From contig JARKQH010000224.1 in assembly GCA_029974925.1 (NCBI GenBank), positions 1 through 36,080 on the forward strand: a stretch of 36,080 nucleotides of DNA, given 5' to 3'. This document shows, in pieces, positions 15,368 to 23,238 of the stretch (the first letter of the stretch is position 1; each line of letters begins with the position of its first letter). The translations under genes and the position numbers were made by a program. The notes under the pieces are model-generated. The model was not told the origin of the DNA. It searched no databases and saw nothing but the letters and a program-made list of their open reading frames with translations. Source of the DNA: Verrucomicrobiota bacterium. GTDB taxonomy: Bacteria > Verrucomicrobiota > Verrucomicrobiia > Limisphaerales > UBA8199.

Positions 15368-16246
15368 ATGCTGGACCTGCTCAAACTCGCATGGCGGCCC
15401 GCGCTGGAAATTCTCATTCTGGCGGTGGGCATCTACTATGCCTTGCGCTTTGTCCGGGGCACCCGGGGGGCCCCGGTGGTGACCGGCTTCCTGGTCGTCC
15501 TGCTCACGCTCGTGCTGGTCAGCTTTCTGCTCAACCTGAAGGTCCTCCAGTACCTGCTGGGCGCCTTCTCGGCGTTCTCGCTGCTGGGAGTGCTGGTCAT
15601 TTTCCAGCCGGAGTTGCGCCGCATGCTGGCGGAATTGGGCAATCTGCCTTTGTTCGGCACCGCGCATGAGCAGCGGGAAAACATCGAAGTGATCATCCAG
15701 ACCGCCGAGCGGCTGTCCGAAGTGCGGATCGGGGCCTTGATTGCCATCGAGCAGTCCATCAACTTGCAGGAGGCGGTCGAGTCCGGGATCGTGGTGGATT
15801 GCGAAGCCACCCCGGAGATGCTCGAGACGATCTTCTTCCCCAACAATGCCATTCACGATGGCGGGGTGATCATCAAAGGCGACCGCATCGCCTTCGCCGC
15901 CTGCATCTTCCCGCTGACGCAGCGGCAGGACCTCAACCCTTCCCTGGGCACGCGTCACCGCGCCGCCATTGGCCTGAGTGAGGAAACCGATGCGGTGGTG
16001 GTGGTCATTTCGGAGGAGACCGGCGCGATTTCCTACGCCTACAAGGGGCAGTTCGTCCGGGGCGTCACCATCGAGGAGCTCCGGGCGTTCCTGACCTCGA
16101 CGCTGGTGCGGCCCGCGCGGTCCCGCCGATGGTTTGGCTGGGTCCGTTCCCTCTTCAACGAGCGCAAAGTGGTGCCCGGTCCCGTCGTGGTCACCAAGGC
16201 CGAAATGGAAGCGCCCCGCACCGAAACCACTTCCTCCGCGCCATGA
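15368..16246 (+). CDS. cdaA: Membrane diadenylate cyclase (c-di-AMP synthase, CdaA/DacA type)
   Basis: 292 residues. Three hydrophobic helices fill the first ~80 residues (EILILAVGIYYAL, TGFLVVLLTLVLVSFLL, LLGAFSAFSLLGVLVIF), followed by FQPELRR and the DAC domain. The catalytic motifs are HDGG (163-166), where the canonical form is DGA, and GTRHRAA (194-200) for RHR. It makes cyclic di-AMP from two ATP at the inner membrane. The C-terminal ~45 residues are a basic, proline-rich tail. The ATG overlaps nothing upstream but lies three bases after folP; its stop overlaps the start of cdaR (ATGA). The cdaA-cdaR-glmM order is the classic arrangement in Firmicutes, where CdaR and GlmM modulate the cyclase. 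Confidence 0.94.
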   Translation: MLDLLKLAWRPALEILILAVGIYYALRFVRGTRGAPVVTGFLVVLLTLVLVSFLLNLKVLQYLLGAFSAFSLLGVLVIFQPELRRMLAELGNLPLFGTAHEQRENIEVIIQTAERLSEVRIGALIAIEQSINLQEAVESGIVVDCEATPEMLETIFFPNNAIHDGGVIIKGDRIAFAACIFPLTQRQDLNPSLGTRHRAAIGLSEETDAVVVVISEETGAISYAYKGQFVRGVTIEELRAFLTSTLVRPARSRRWFGWVRSLFNERKVVPGPVVVTKAEMEAPRTETTSSAP

Positions 16247-16665
16247 TCGCCGCCCTGCGCCGCCTCTTCGTTCACGATTTCTGGCTCAAGCTGTTCTCGC
16301 TGGCGCTGGCCACGCTCATTTACCTCACCATCTATTATGCGCGGGACCTTGCCCCCAGCAGCCCGGTCCCGCTGGTCCTCGAGAGCCGGACTTTCACCGC
16401 CATTCCCGTGCTCGTGGTCTCGAGCGCGGGTGATGCCCGCAACTACAAGGTGATCCCCAAAGAAGCCGAGGTCACGGTCCAGGGAGACGCCCGCGCCCTC
16501 CAGACTCTCATCGCGCGGGATATCCGGTTGCTGGTGGACATGACCGGCATCGAAGCCGCCCACGGGCTGCGCAAGCGGATCGAAATCAGCACGCCGCCGG
16601 GCATCAGTGTCACCCGCATCATTCCCGAGGAAGTGCAGATTGTCTTCGCCTCGGAGGGCGGGTGA
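16243..16665 (+). CDS. cdaR: YbbR-domain protein (CdaR-like regulator of the diadenylate cyclase)
   Basis: 140 residues from ATG 16243, overlapping the cdaA stop as ATGA. One N-terminal membrane helix (FWLKLFSLALATLIYLTIYY, residues 13-32) anchors a single extracytoplasmic YbbR domain (PVPLVLESRTF, then NYKVIPKEAEVTVQGD and ISVTRIIPEEVQIVF). Firmicutes CdaR usually carries three or four YbbR repeats, so this is a minimal version. By family and synteny it should bind and modulate CdaA in the membrane. A 52-base spacer separates it from glmM. The identification rests mainly on the helix-plus-YbbR pattern and the conserved gene order. Confidence 0.86.
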   Translation: MIAALRRLFVHDFWLKLFSLALATLIYLTIYYARDLAPSSPVPLVLESRTFTAIPVLVVSSAGDARNYKVIPKEAEVTVQGDARALQTLIARDIRLLVDMTGIEAAHGLRKRIEISTPPGISVTRIIPEEVQIVFASEGG

Positions 16666-16717
16666 GGCCGATTTTTTTCTTTCCAAATTTCCAATCTTGT
16701 CTGCTCAATTCCGCCTA

Positions 16718-18103
16718 ATGGGTTCCCATCAAAAACGCATTTTTGGCACGGACGGCGTCCGGGGCACCGCCAACATCGAGCCGGTCACCGCTGAAACGGC
16801 CCTCAAACTCGGGCGCGCCGCCGGCCATGTTTTCAAAAACCTCCAGAGCCCCGCCCGGGGCCGCGGGCGGCATAAAATCGTCATTGGCAAGGATACGCGG
16901 CTCTCCGGTTACATGCTCGAGAACGCCATCTCCTCGGGCATTCTTTCCATGGGGGTGGATGTCTTGTTCATCGGGCCGCTCCCGACGCCCGGCGTGGCCT
17001 ATGTCACGCGCAGCCTGCGGGCCGACGCGGGCATCGTCATCACGGCCTCGCACAATCCCTATGCCGACAACGGCATCAAGTTCTTCCGGGCGGACGGCTA
17101 CAAACTCGACGACAAGATCGAACAGGAAATCGAGACCCTGGTGTTCAGCGGCCAGATCGAAAACATCCGGCCCACGGCCGACGACATCGGCAAGGCGGTG
17201 CGCATAGATGACGCCCTGGGCCGTTATATCGAGCATGCCAAAGCCAGCTTCCCCCGCGGCATGACCCTGGAGGGCATGCGGATCGTGGTGGATTGCGCGC
17301 ATGGGGCGGCCTACAAATCCACGCCCTGCGTGCTGCGCGAGCTGGGCGCCGAGGTGATTGTCTATGGCAATCAGCCCGACGGCATGAACATCAACAGGGA
17401 TTGCGGCTCGATGCATCCCTCCCTCATGTGCCAGAAAATCTGGGAACATCGCGCCGACCTCGGCATCGCCCATGACGGCGATGCCGACCGCGTCCTGCTC
17501 TCGGACGAAACCGGGCGCCTGATTGACGGGGACGACATCATGGCCATCTCCGCCCTGGAGATGCTCCGCCAGGGCACCCTGGCCGAGCGCACGCTGGTGG
17601 CAACGGTCATGAGCAATGCCGGCCTCGACGCCGCCGTTCAGGCCGCCGGCGGCCGGGTGGTTCGCACGGCCGTCGGCGACAAGAACGTCATTGATGAAAT
17701 GCTCCGCACGGGCTGCAACCTCGGCGGCGAACAAAGCGGCCACATGATTTTTCGGGACTTCAGCACCACCGGCGACGGTTTGGTGGCCGCGCTCCAGGTG
17801 CTCAAGACCATGAAGCTGCAACAGGCGCCGCTGTCGAAGGTCATCAAGTGCTGGACCCGGTTTCCGCAACTGGTCACCAACGTGGTGGTGCGCGAAAAGA
17901 AACCCTTCGAACAACTGGACAAAGTCATGCAGTTGGTTGGCGACGCCGAGAAGGAACTCCAAGGCATGGGCGGCCGGATTCTCCTGCGATATTCGGGCAC
18001 CGAACCCAAAGCGCGCCTGCTGTTGGAGGGACGCGACGCCGCCACCCTGGAAAAATGGTCCAAACTGATTACCGACGCCATCAAACGCCAGGTCGGCGCC
18101 TGA
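16718..18103 (+). CDS. glmM: Phosphoglucosamine mutase
   Basis: 461 residues from ATG 16718 (MGSHQKRIFGTDGVRG). It interconverts glucosamine-6-phosphate and glucosamine-1-phosphate for UDP-GlcNAc, peptidoglycan and LPS synthesis. The active-site phosphoserine lies in TASHNP (S111), the Mg loop is DGDADR (D253, D255, D257), the sugar-binding loop is GGEQSGH (336-342), which is GlmM-specific rather than phosphomannomutase-like, and the phosphate loop RYSGTEPKAR is near the C-terminus. Third gene of the c-di-AMP cluster. In Firmicutes GlmM binds and inhibits CdaA; the same link here is inference from gene order. Confidence 0.96.
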   Translation: MGSHQKRIFGTDGVRGTANIEPVTAETALKLGRAAGHVFKNLQSPARGRGRHKIVIGKDTRLSGYMLENAISSGILSMGVDVLFIGPLPTPGVAYVTRSLRADAGIVITASHNPYADNGIKFFRADGYKLDDKIEQEIETLVFSGQIENIRPTADDIGKAVRIDDALGRYIEHAKASFPRGMTLEGMRIVVDCAHGAAYKSTPCVLRELGAEVIVYGNQPDGMNINRDCGSMHPSLMCQKIWEHRADLGIAHDGDADRVLLSDETGRLIDGDDIMAISALEMLRQGTLAERTLVATVMSNAGLDAAVQAAGGRVVRTAVGDKNVIDEMLRTGCNLGGEQSGHMIFRDFSTTGDGLVAALQVLKTMKLQQAPLSKVIKCWTRFPQLVTNVVVREKKPFEQLDKVMQLVGDAEKELQGMGGRILLRYSGTEPKARLLLEGRDAATLEKWSKLITDAIKRQVGA

Positions 18104-18205
18104 TTCCGCCGGCGGACTGCGCCGGGTGGTCGGACCAGGCGCCGGCGCCGCGCGCGCCGTGGAATGTCCCAAACCGATGGCCCCCCGGGGTCATCCCGCG
18201 CTGAA

Positions 18206-19135
18206 ATGAAACTCCAATCCTTCCAACACTGTCTGGGATTCCTGGTATTCGGACTTTTGACCGCGCCGCCCGCTCCCGCCCAAGACCTTACCCGTGAACT
18301 GGCCCCCCTGGGCCGCCTGATTGTCACCAACCTGGCCTCGGCTCCCTTCCCGCATCCCCAGCGCGCCCAAGGTCACGTTTACCAGGGCCAGACTTATCCA
18401 GCACCCGCGCATTATTCAGACAATACCGTTCTGCTTTTCCTTCCCGCCCGTTTTCGGTGCACGGACCCCGTTGACCTGGTGGTTCATTTCCATGGCTGGC
18501 GCAATACCGCGGCCGGGGCGCTGAAACAATTCAAACTGGCGGAACAACTGGCCGCCAGCGGTCGCAACGCGGTGCTGGTCATTCCTCAAGGCCCGCGCAA
18601 CGCGCCCGACTCGTTCGGCGGCAAACTCGAGGACGCGGGCGGATTCGCTCGGTTCCTGACCGAGGTGCTGGCCTGCCTGCCGGCGGACGCCGGCGCGCGC
18701 GGCTCCCCGCCCGCACCGGGCAGGATCATCCTTTCAGGCCATAGCGGGGGCTACCAGGTCATCTCGGCCATCCTCGAGCGGGGAGGGCTGCCGGACAAAA
18801 TCCAGGAGGTGTGGCTGTTTGACGGCCTTTACGCGCGCACGGACAGGTTCCTCGCGTGGCTGGAAGCGCACCCGGCCGCGCGCTTTGTCAACCTCTACAC
18901 CGACAATGGCGGCACCCTGGAGGAAACCAAAACCATGATGAACCGGCTGGAGACCAGGCGCCAAAGCTATTATCAGAATAAGGACACCGCGGCCACGGCG
19001 GAGGACCTGTTGAAACACCGCCGTCTCTTTCTCCACACCAACCTTGGACATAATGAAGTGCTGGACAAACGCGAAGCCTTTCGCCTGCTGCTCAGCACCA
19101 GTTGCCTGAGACCGGAGCCCTCTGCGACGGACTAA
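18206..19135 (+). CDS. Secreted alpha/beta-hydrolase-like protein
   Basis: 309 residues from ATG 18206; the open frame begins at 18164 but the signal peptide starts at MKLQSF, with a hydrophobic core LGFLVFGLL and cleavage near APAQD. The mature protein shows LVVHFHGW (oxyanion-region HG, 91-98), the nucleophile elbow SGHSGG with S180, and a late His in HTNLGHNEVL that could complete the triad. The family (esterase, peptidase or polymer deacetylase) cannot be assigned. It lies 102 bases after glmM. Its stop codon overlaps the opposing ispE stop by a few bases, so the two genes are strictly convergent with no room for a terminator. Confidence 0.8.
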   Translation: MKLQSFQHCLGFLVFGLLTAPPAPAQDLTRELAPLGRLIVTNLASAPFPHPQRAQGHVYQGQTYPAPAHYSDNTVLLFLPARFRCTDPVDLVVHFHGWRNTAAGALKQFKLAEQLAASGRNAVLVIPQGPRNAPDSFGGKLEDAGGFARFLTEVLACLPADAGARGSPPAPGRIILSGHSGGYQVISAILERGGLPDKIQEVWLFDGLYARTDRFLAWLEAHPAARFVNLYTDNGGTLEETKTMMNRLETRRQSYYQNKDTAATAEDLLKHRRLFLHTNLGHNEVLDKREAFRLLLSTSCLRPEPSATD

Positions 19136-20013
19136 GCCGGAGCAGGGGCGGCTGGCACGGTGCGGACCCAGGCGGCGGAGCCAAAGCGGGTGCGGAACTT
19201 GTCAGCCAGGCGGTCCGCGTCCGCGAGGCTGGCGCACACGCCAAAGACCGTCGAGCCGCTGCCGGACATGAGGGCGCCGGCCGCTCCCTCCTCCACCAGG
19301 AAGTCCCGGTAGAGCGCGAGGATGGGATGTTTTTCGAAGGCGGGGGCTTCCAACGAGTTGTAGAAGCCTGAGGCAGCCGCTTTCAGCGGGCCGGCCTGGA
19401 GCGCGTTGACCAGTTCCCGGGCTCTGCCGGGCCGGCCATTCAATGCCCAAGGAAAACGGCGGAGTTGCTGATAAGCCCAAGGCGTCGAGATGCCGAATCC
19501 CGGATGGATCAAGAGAAAAGCCGCGCCGCAAAAACAGGGAAACGGGTCAAGGGGCTCGAGGATTTCGCCCCTGCCGGTGCCCAGCGCCGGGCGGGACTGG
19601 AGAAAAAAAGGAACATCCGATCCCAGCCCGGTGGCGAGCTGTTGGAGTTGTGCGGGGGCAAGTGGCTGGCCAAACAACTCATTAAGGCCGAGCAAGGTGG
19701 TTGCAGCATTGCCGCTCCCGCCCCCCAGGCCGGCGGCCATTGGGATGCGCTTTTCCAAATGGATTCGGACGCCGCTGGAAATGCGGGTGGATTTCAGGAA
19801 TGCGTCCGCCGCCCGAAAAACGAGGTTCTGTCCATCCGTTGGCAACCGGGGGTCGTTGCACGTGAGCTCGATCCCCTTGGCAGCGCGGTCGAACCGCAAC
19901 CGGTCACAGAAAGCGACAGGATGCAGCACAGTCTCGAGCTCATGAAAACCGTCGGGCCGGCGGCCCAGGATGTTCAGGAGCAGATTGACTTTGCAGGGGG
20001 AGTCTTTCTCCAT
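19132..20013 (-). CDS. ispE: 4-diphosphocytidyl-2-C-methyl-D-erythritol kinase
   Basis: 293 residues, GHMP kinase family, fourth enzyme of the MEP isoprenoid pathway. KVNLLLNILGRRPDGFHELETV is the N-terminal substrate motif with the catalytic Lys, the ATP loop is PMAAGLGGGSGNAA, GSDVPFFL contains the catalytic Asp, and MSGSGSTVFG is the third GHMP motif. The Ala of the usual SPAKVNL is Cys here and the usual GGGSSNAA has Gly at the second Ser; both look tolerable. The gene follows the TIGR04073 gene on the same strand but is separated from it by a strong terminator, so it should have its own promoter in the 53 bases upstream. dxr of the same pathway lies at 32.3 kb. Confidence 0.95.
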   Translation of the reverse strand: MEKDSPCKVNLLLNILGRRPDGFHELETVLHPVAFCDRLRFDRAAKGIELTCNDPRLPTDGQNLVFRAADAFLKSTRISSGVRIHLEKRIPMAAGLGGGSGNAATTLLGLNELFGQPLAPAQLQQLATGLGSDVPFFLQSRPALGTGRGEILEPLDPFPCFCGAAFLLIHPGFGISTPWAYQQLRRFPWALNGRPGRARELVNALQAGPLKAAASGFYNSLEAPAFEKHPILALYRDFLVEEGAAGALMSGSGSTVFGVCASLADADRLADKFRTRFGSAAWVRTVPAAPAPA

Positions 20014-20066
20014 CGTGAGGGGACGGCAGGGCTGCGGGCGCCGTGCAGGTGATTTGGGTTAAGCCC

Positions 20067-20100
20067 AATAAAAAACAGCGCCAACGGCCGGTTGGCGCTG
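20067..20100 (-). terminator. Intrinsic terminator after the TIGR04073 lipoprotein gene
   Basis: A perfect 10-bp stem (CAGCGCCAAC / GTTGGCGCTG, 20076-20085 with 20091-20100) with a five-base loop. Read on the minus strand it is followed by six consecutive T residues and then ATT. It begins 20 bases beyond the stop codon of the TIGR04073 gene and isolates that gene from ispE. This is the clearest intrinsic terminator in the window. Confidence 0.92.
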
Positions 20101-20119
20101 CGGGTCCGAGGAAAAGGGA

Positions 20120-20563
20120 TCAGTGGGTGTCGAAGATGCGGAACCGGCTGCCCGGGATCATCGGGGCGACATCGCCGCCGCTGAAACCCAGGTTGGCGTC
20201 GGTCGAGAACATCGCGTCTTCAACCATGCTGGGCCGGTAGCTGTCCGGGTAGGCAGGGTTCGGCGAGAGGTAATCCGTAAACACCGGGTCGTAGGGCGGG
20301 AAGGGGCAGGTGACAATTTCGTAAAGGCCGATGCCCGTGCGCGCCAGACTGCGGTTCAAGCCCGTGAAGAAACCCGTGCCATAACCCGAACTGGGGCCAT
20401 CAAACAATGCCGTTTGTTCCTGCGTCCGGCGCAACTCGCCCAGCCGGACCAGCTCGAGGGTGTTGTTGAAGCCGCGGCTGAGTTTCCTCTCGGTGTTGGC
20501 GCAACCAGCGCCCAGGGAAGCCACCAAGGCCGCGCCCGCCAGCAGAAGCAAAGTCTTTCGCAT
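20120..20563 (-). CDS. Exosortase system-associated lipoprotein, TIGR04073-like
   Basis: 147 residues. A short signal peptide ends in SLGAGC, with C21 as the lipidated residue, so it should be an envelope lipoprotein. The mature part contains ERKLSRGFNN, GELRR, a Gly-rich G-T-G-F-F-x-G-L segment, SLARTGIGLYEIVTCPFPPYDP and a Tyr/Pro-rich tail, the pattern I associate with the TIGR04073 family that occurs in genomes with PEP-CTERM/exosortase sorting. Its molecular role is not known. It is monocistronic: about 120 bases follow the tatC stop upstream, and a terminator lies just downstream. The window also has a PEP-CTERM protein at 33.8 kb but no exosortase gene. Confidence 0.8.
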   Translation of the reverse strand: MRKTLLLLAGAALVASLGAGCANTERKLSRGFNNTLELVRLGELRRTQEQTALFDGPSSGYGTGFFTGLNRSLARTGIGLYEIVTCPFPPYDPVFTDYLSPNPAYPDSYRPSMVEDAMFSTDANLGFSGGDVAPMIPGSRFRIFDTH

Positions 20564-20681
20564 ATAGTCGTCGCTGTGTTGAAAACGGTTCGTTTCGTCG
20601 AAAAGCTACCCCGGTTCCAAACAGGTTGTAAAGCCGGATTTGTTGAAATTTGTTGGGAGGGCGGGGAAGGCCGGAAAAAGC

Positions 20682-21710
20682 TCAGGTGCGGGCGGGCACG
20701 GCCGCCGCCGCTTCCCGTTTCTTTTCCTGCCGTTCCCACCACCAAGCCACCCAGATACTCACTTCGTAGAGGAACTGCAGGGGGATGAACATGATCACCT
20801 GCGTAATGACCTCCGGCGTGGTGAGCACGGCTCCCAGCACCAGGTTGATCACAATCATGTACCGGCGGCCCTTGGCGAGGATATGGTAGTTGAGCACCCC
20901 GATTTTGACGAGGGTGAGGATGACGACCGGCATTTCGAAACCGATGCCCATCCCGAGCATGAACTTGGAGACGAAGCTGATGTATTCGTCGGCCTTCCAT
21001 TGGTAGGCGGAAAAGCCGAGCCATTGGGAATAGACTTGCGAGGCGGCCAGCGCCACCGGCATCAGCGCAAAATAACAAAAAGCCACGCCGATTAGAAACA
21101 ACCCCACGCCGAACACCAGCCCGCGGTAAACATAGTATTTCTCCTTCATCTTGAGGGCGGGGAAGACAAAGGCCGCGACAAAGTAGAAAATGAAAGGCGC
21201 GGCCAGCACCAGCCCGCCATAGAACGCCACCTGAAAAGCGACAAAGAAACCGCTCGCCGGGCTCAGGTTCAGCAACTCGACCCGCATTTTTTCGGCGGTT
21301 TCGGCCAGGCGCGGGTCGTCCTCGACGCGCCAGGTCAGGACGGCATTGGTGCCGACCATGGCGGGCTCCAGATGGACGGCGAGGAAACGGTTGGTTCCGA
21401 GCCGGAACGCTTCCTGTTGGGCGGCGGTCAGGGTGTAAACCCCCAGCACGTTGGTGCCGAAGCGGACGGTCACCACCTGATTGGTGCCGGGGTAGGAGAC
21501 GCGCGCCTTGGCCAGCGGCCGACGGAGAATATCAACGACGTGATTGCCCGCAATGAGACACACCAGCATGGCCACGCCCAGCGCAACCACGCTCTTGATG
21601 AGCACCCAACGCAGGTCCTCAAGGTGCTCCAGAAAGGATTTTACCGGACCCCCTTCCTCCTCCTCTTCCTGCTCGACGTCGGGGCGTTCCGCTGCGGATT
21701 CATCGGCCAT
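20682..21710 (-). CDS. tatC: Sec-independent protein translocase TatC with enlarged first periplasmic loop
   Basis: 342 residues from ATG 21710 (an in-frame GTG lies 12 bases upstream), against about 250 in typical TatC. Conserved features are FLEHLEDLR in the cytoplasmic N-terminus (signal-peptide site), the Pro-rich AAPFIFYFVAAFVFPAL, GFEMPVV in the fourth helix region and LTTPEVITQVIMFIPLQFLYE. Six helices can be traced. Between helix 1 (ends about residue 65) and the conserved LSPASGFFVAF (149-159) lie roughly 70 extra residues rich in Gly-Thr-Asn. The N-terminus has an acidic EQEEEEEGG run and the C-terminus a basic tail. TatC is the receptor for twin-arginine signals, here encoded 20 bases after tatA. 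Confidence 0.94.
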   Translation of the reverse strand: MADESAAERPDVEQEEEEEGGPVKSFLEHLEDLRWVLIKSVVALGVAMLVCLIAGNHVVDILRRPLAKARVSYPGTNQVVTVRFGTNVLGVYTLTAAQQEAFRLGTNRFLAVHLEPAMVGTNAVLTWRVEDDPRLAETAEKMRVELLNLSPASGFFVAFQVAFYGGLVLAAPFIFYFVAAFVFPALKMKEKYYVYRGLVFGVGLFLIGVAFCYFALMPVALAASQVYSQWLGFSAYQWKADEYISFVSKFMLGMGIGFEMPVVILTLVKIGVLNYHILAKGRRYMIVINLVLGAVLTTPEVITQVIMFIPLQFLYEVSIWVAWWWERQEKKREAAAAVPART

Positions 21711-21730
21711 GCGGTTATCCACTCACCGAA

Positions 21731-22012
21731 TCACGCTTTGGAGTCAGGCGAAGACTGGGAGACGGTGGATTGCTGGGACTCGCTGGCGGCGGTGTTGTTC
21801 GAGGGCAGCCGGCGCGGCGGCGGGGGCGGCTCATCCATTGCGGAAGAAATCTCATCCGTCACTTCACGGGTGGCTTTCTTGAATTCCTTGATGCCCGTGC
21901 CCAACCCCTTTGCCAGTTCCGGCAGCTTCTTGGCGCCAAAAAGGATCAACACGACGGCGAGAATCAGGACAATTTCCCAACCGCCGAGCATTGCTGCAAT
22001 CATTACGTTCAT
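21731..22012 (-). CDS. tatA: Sec-independent protein translocase TatA/TatB
   Basis: 93 residues. One short N-terminal transmembrane helix ([17 protein letters not shown]), the [22 protein letters not shown] hinge and amphipathic helix, then a Pro/Ser-rich acidic tail: the classic TatA/B layout. The FG hinge and LPELA motif favour TatA. It forms the translocation pore with TatC for folded Tat substrates, such as the Tat-signal proteins encoded at the left end of this window. No separate tatB is adjacent, so one protein may serve both roles. The gene is divergent from the MoxR gene, with about 170 bases between starts. Confidence 0.93.
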   Translation of the reverse strand: MNVMIAAMLGGWEIVLILAVVLILFGAKKLPELAKGLGTGIKEFKKATREVTDEISSAMDEPPPPPRRLPSNNTAASESQQSTVSQSSPDSKA

Positions 22013-22182
22013 ACAGTAAAATAACTACCCGTTCAACGTAAGCCTCCCGGGGCGCAGAGTAAAGCCCTAAAGGAACGATTCCACCGATGCGGTTCCCGGT
22101 CAGAAGGTTGCCTGCCCGCTCAGCCCCCGCTTTTTTGCCGATTCACTTGAGTAACCTGCATTCCTTGCCTAGATTCGTGCCA

Positions 22183-23163
22183 ATGAGTACTCCTTTGAGT
22201 GACCAGGTGCAGGCGGCGGCGGGGTGGATCAGCAAACTCCGCCAGGAAATCGGCCGCGTCATTGTTGGCCAGGAACAACTCGTGGACCGCCTGCTGGTTG
22301 GACTCCTTGCCAACGGCCATGTGCTGTTGGAAGGTGTGCCCGGGCTGGCCAAGACCCTGTCGGTGCGCACGCTGGCGGCGGCCATCCAGGCTTCCTTTCA
22401 TCGCATCCAATTCACGCCCGACCTCCTGCCCGCGGACATTGTCGGCACCCTGATTTACAACCCCCAGGACGGCAAGTATCACGCCACCCGGGGACCCGTA
22501 TTCGCCAATTTCGTTCTGGCCGACGAAATCAACCGAGCGCCGGCCAAAGTGCAATCCGCCCTGCTCGAGACGATGCAGGAACGCCAGGTGACGCTCGGCG
22601 GTGAGACCATGCCGCTGCCCGCCCCGTTCCTCGTGCTGGCCACCGAGAACCCGATTGACCAGGAAGGAACCTACCCCTTGCCCGAAGCGCAAGTGGACCG
22701 GTTCATGTTCAAGGTGCTGCTGCATTATCCCACCTTCGAGGAGGAACGCCGCATCCTCGACCGCATGGCGTTCACCGCGCCCGAGACCGCGGTGCAGCCG
22801 GTGATCGGCCTGGACGAAATCCTGCGCACGCGCAAGCTGGTGGACCAGATTCACGTGGATGAAAAGGTGCGCGATTATGTCGTCCACCTGGTTTTCGCCA
22901 CCCGCCAGCCCGAGCGCTACAAGCTGGACATCAAACATTTCATTCAATTCGGCGCCTCGCCGCGCGCGACAATCTACCTGACGCTGGCCGCGAAAGCGTG
23001 GGCCCTGCTCCAGGGCCGCGCCTATGTCACGCCCGAGGACGTCAAAAGCATTGGACCCGACGTCCTGCGGCATCGCATCATCCTGACCTACGAGGCCGAG
23101 GCCCAGGCCATCACCACCGATGCCCTGATCCAGAAAATCCTGAATGCCGTGCCGGTGCCCTGA
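22183..23163 (+). CDS. MoxR-family AAA+ ATPase
   Basis: 326 residues from ATG 22183; the frame is open 32 codons further upstream but family alignment starts here. Walker A is GVPGLAKT (51-58), Walker B VLADEIN (111-117), sensor 1 ATENP (153-157), and EAQVDRF carries the family's conserved Arg. IIVGQ..LVDRLLVGLLANGHVLLEG is a typical MoxR start. MoxR ATPases act with DUF58 and von Willebrand A partners as a chaperone or maturation module at the membrane, described for methanol dehydrogenase maturation and for Bat/BatI aerotolerance or stress systems. First gene of the five-gene operon 22183-26901. Confidence 0.95.
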   Translation: MSTPLSDQVQAAAGWISKLRQEIGRVIVGQEQLVDRLLVGLLANGHVLLEGVPGLAKTLSVRTLAAAIQASFHRIQFTPDLLPADIVGTLIYNPQDGKYHATRGPVFANFVLADEINRAPAKVQSALLETMQERQVTLGGETMPLPAPFLVLATENPIDQEGTYPLPEAQVDRFMFKVLLHYPTFEEERRILDRMAFTAPETAVQPVIGLDEILRTRKLVDQIHVDEKVRDYVVHLVFATRQPERYKLDIKHFIQFGASPRATIYLTLAAKAWALLQGRAYVTPEDVKSIGPDVLRHRIILTYEAEAQAITTDALIQKILNAVPVP

Positions 23164-23238
23164 TTCGGCTTCGAGCGCGGCCGCCGGGGACCCTCCGAAT
23201 CCCGCCGGCCGCCTCGGAAGACTTTGCCTGCTCGCTTT

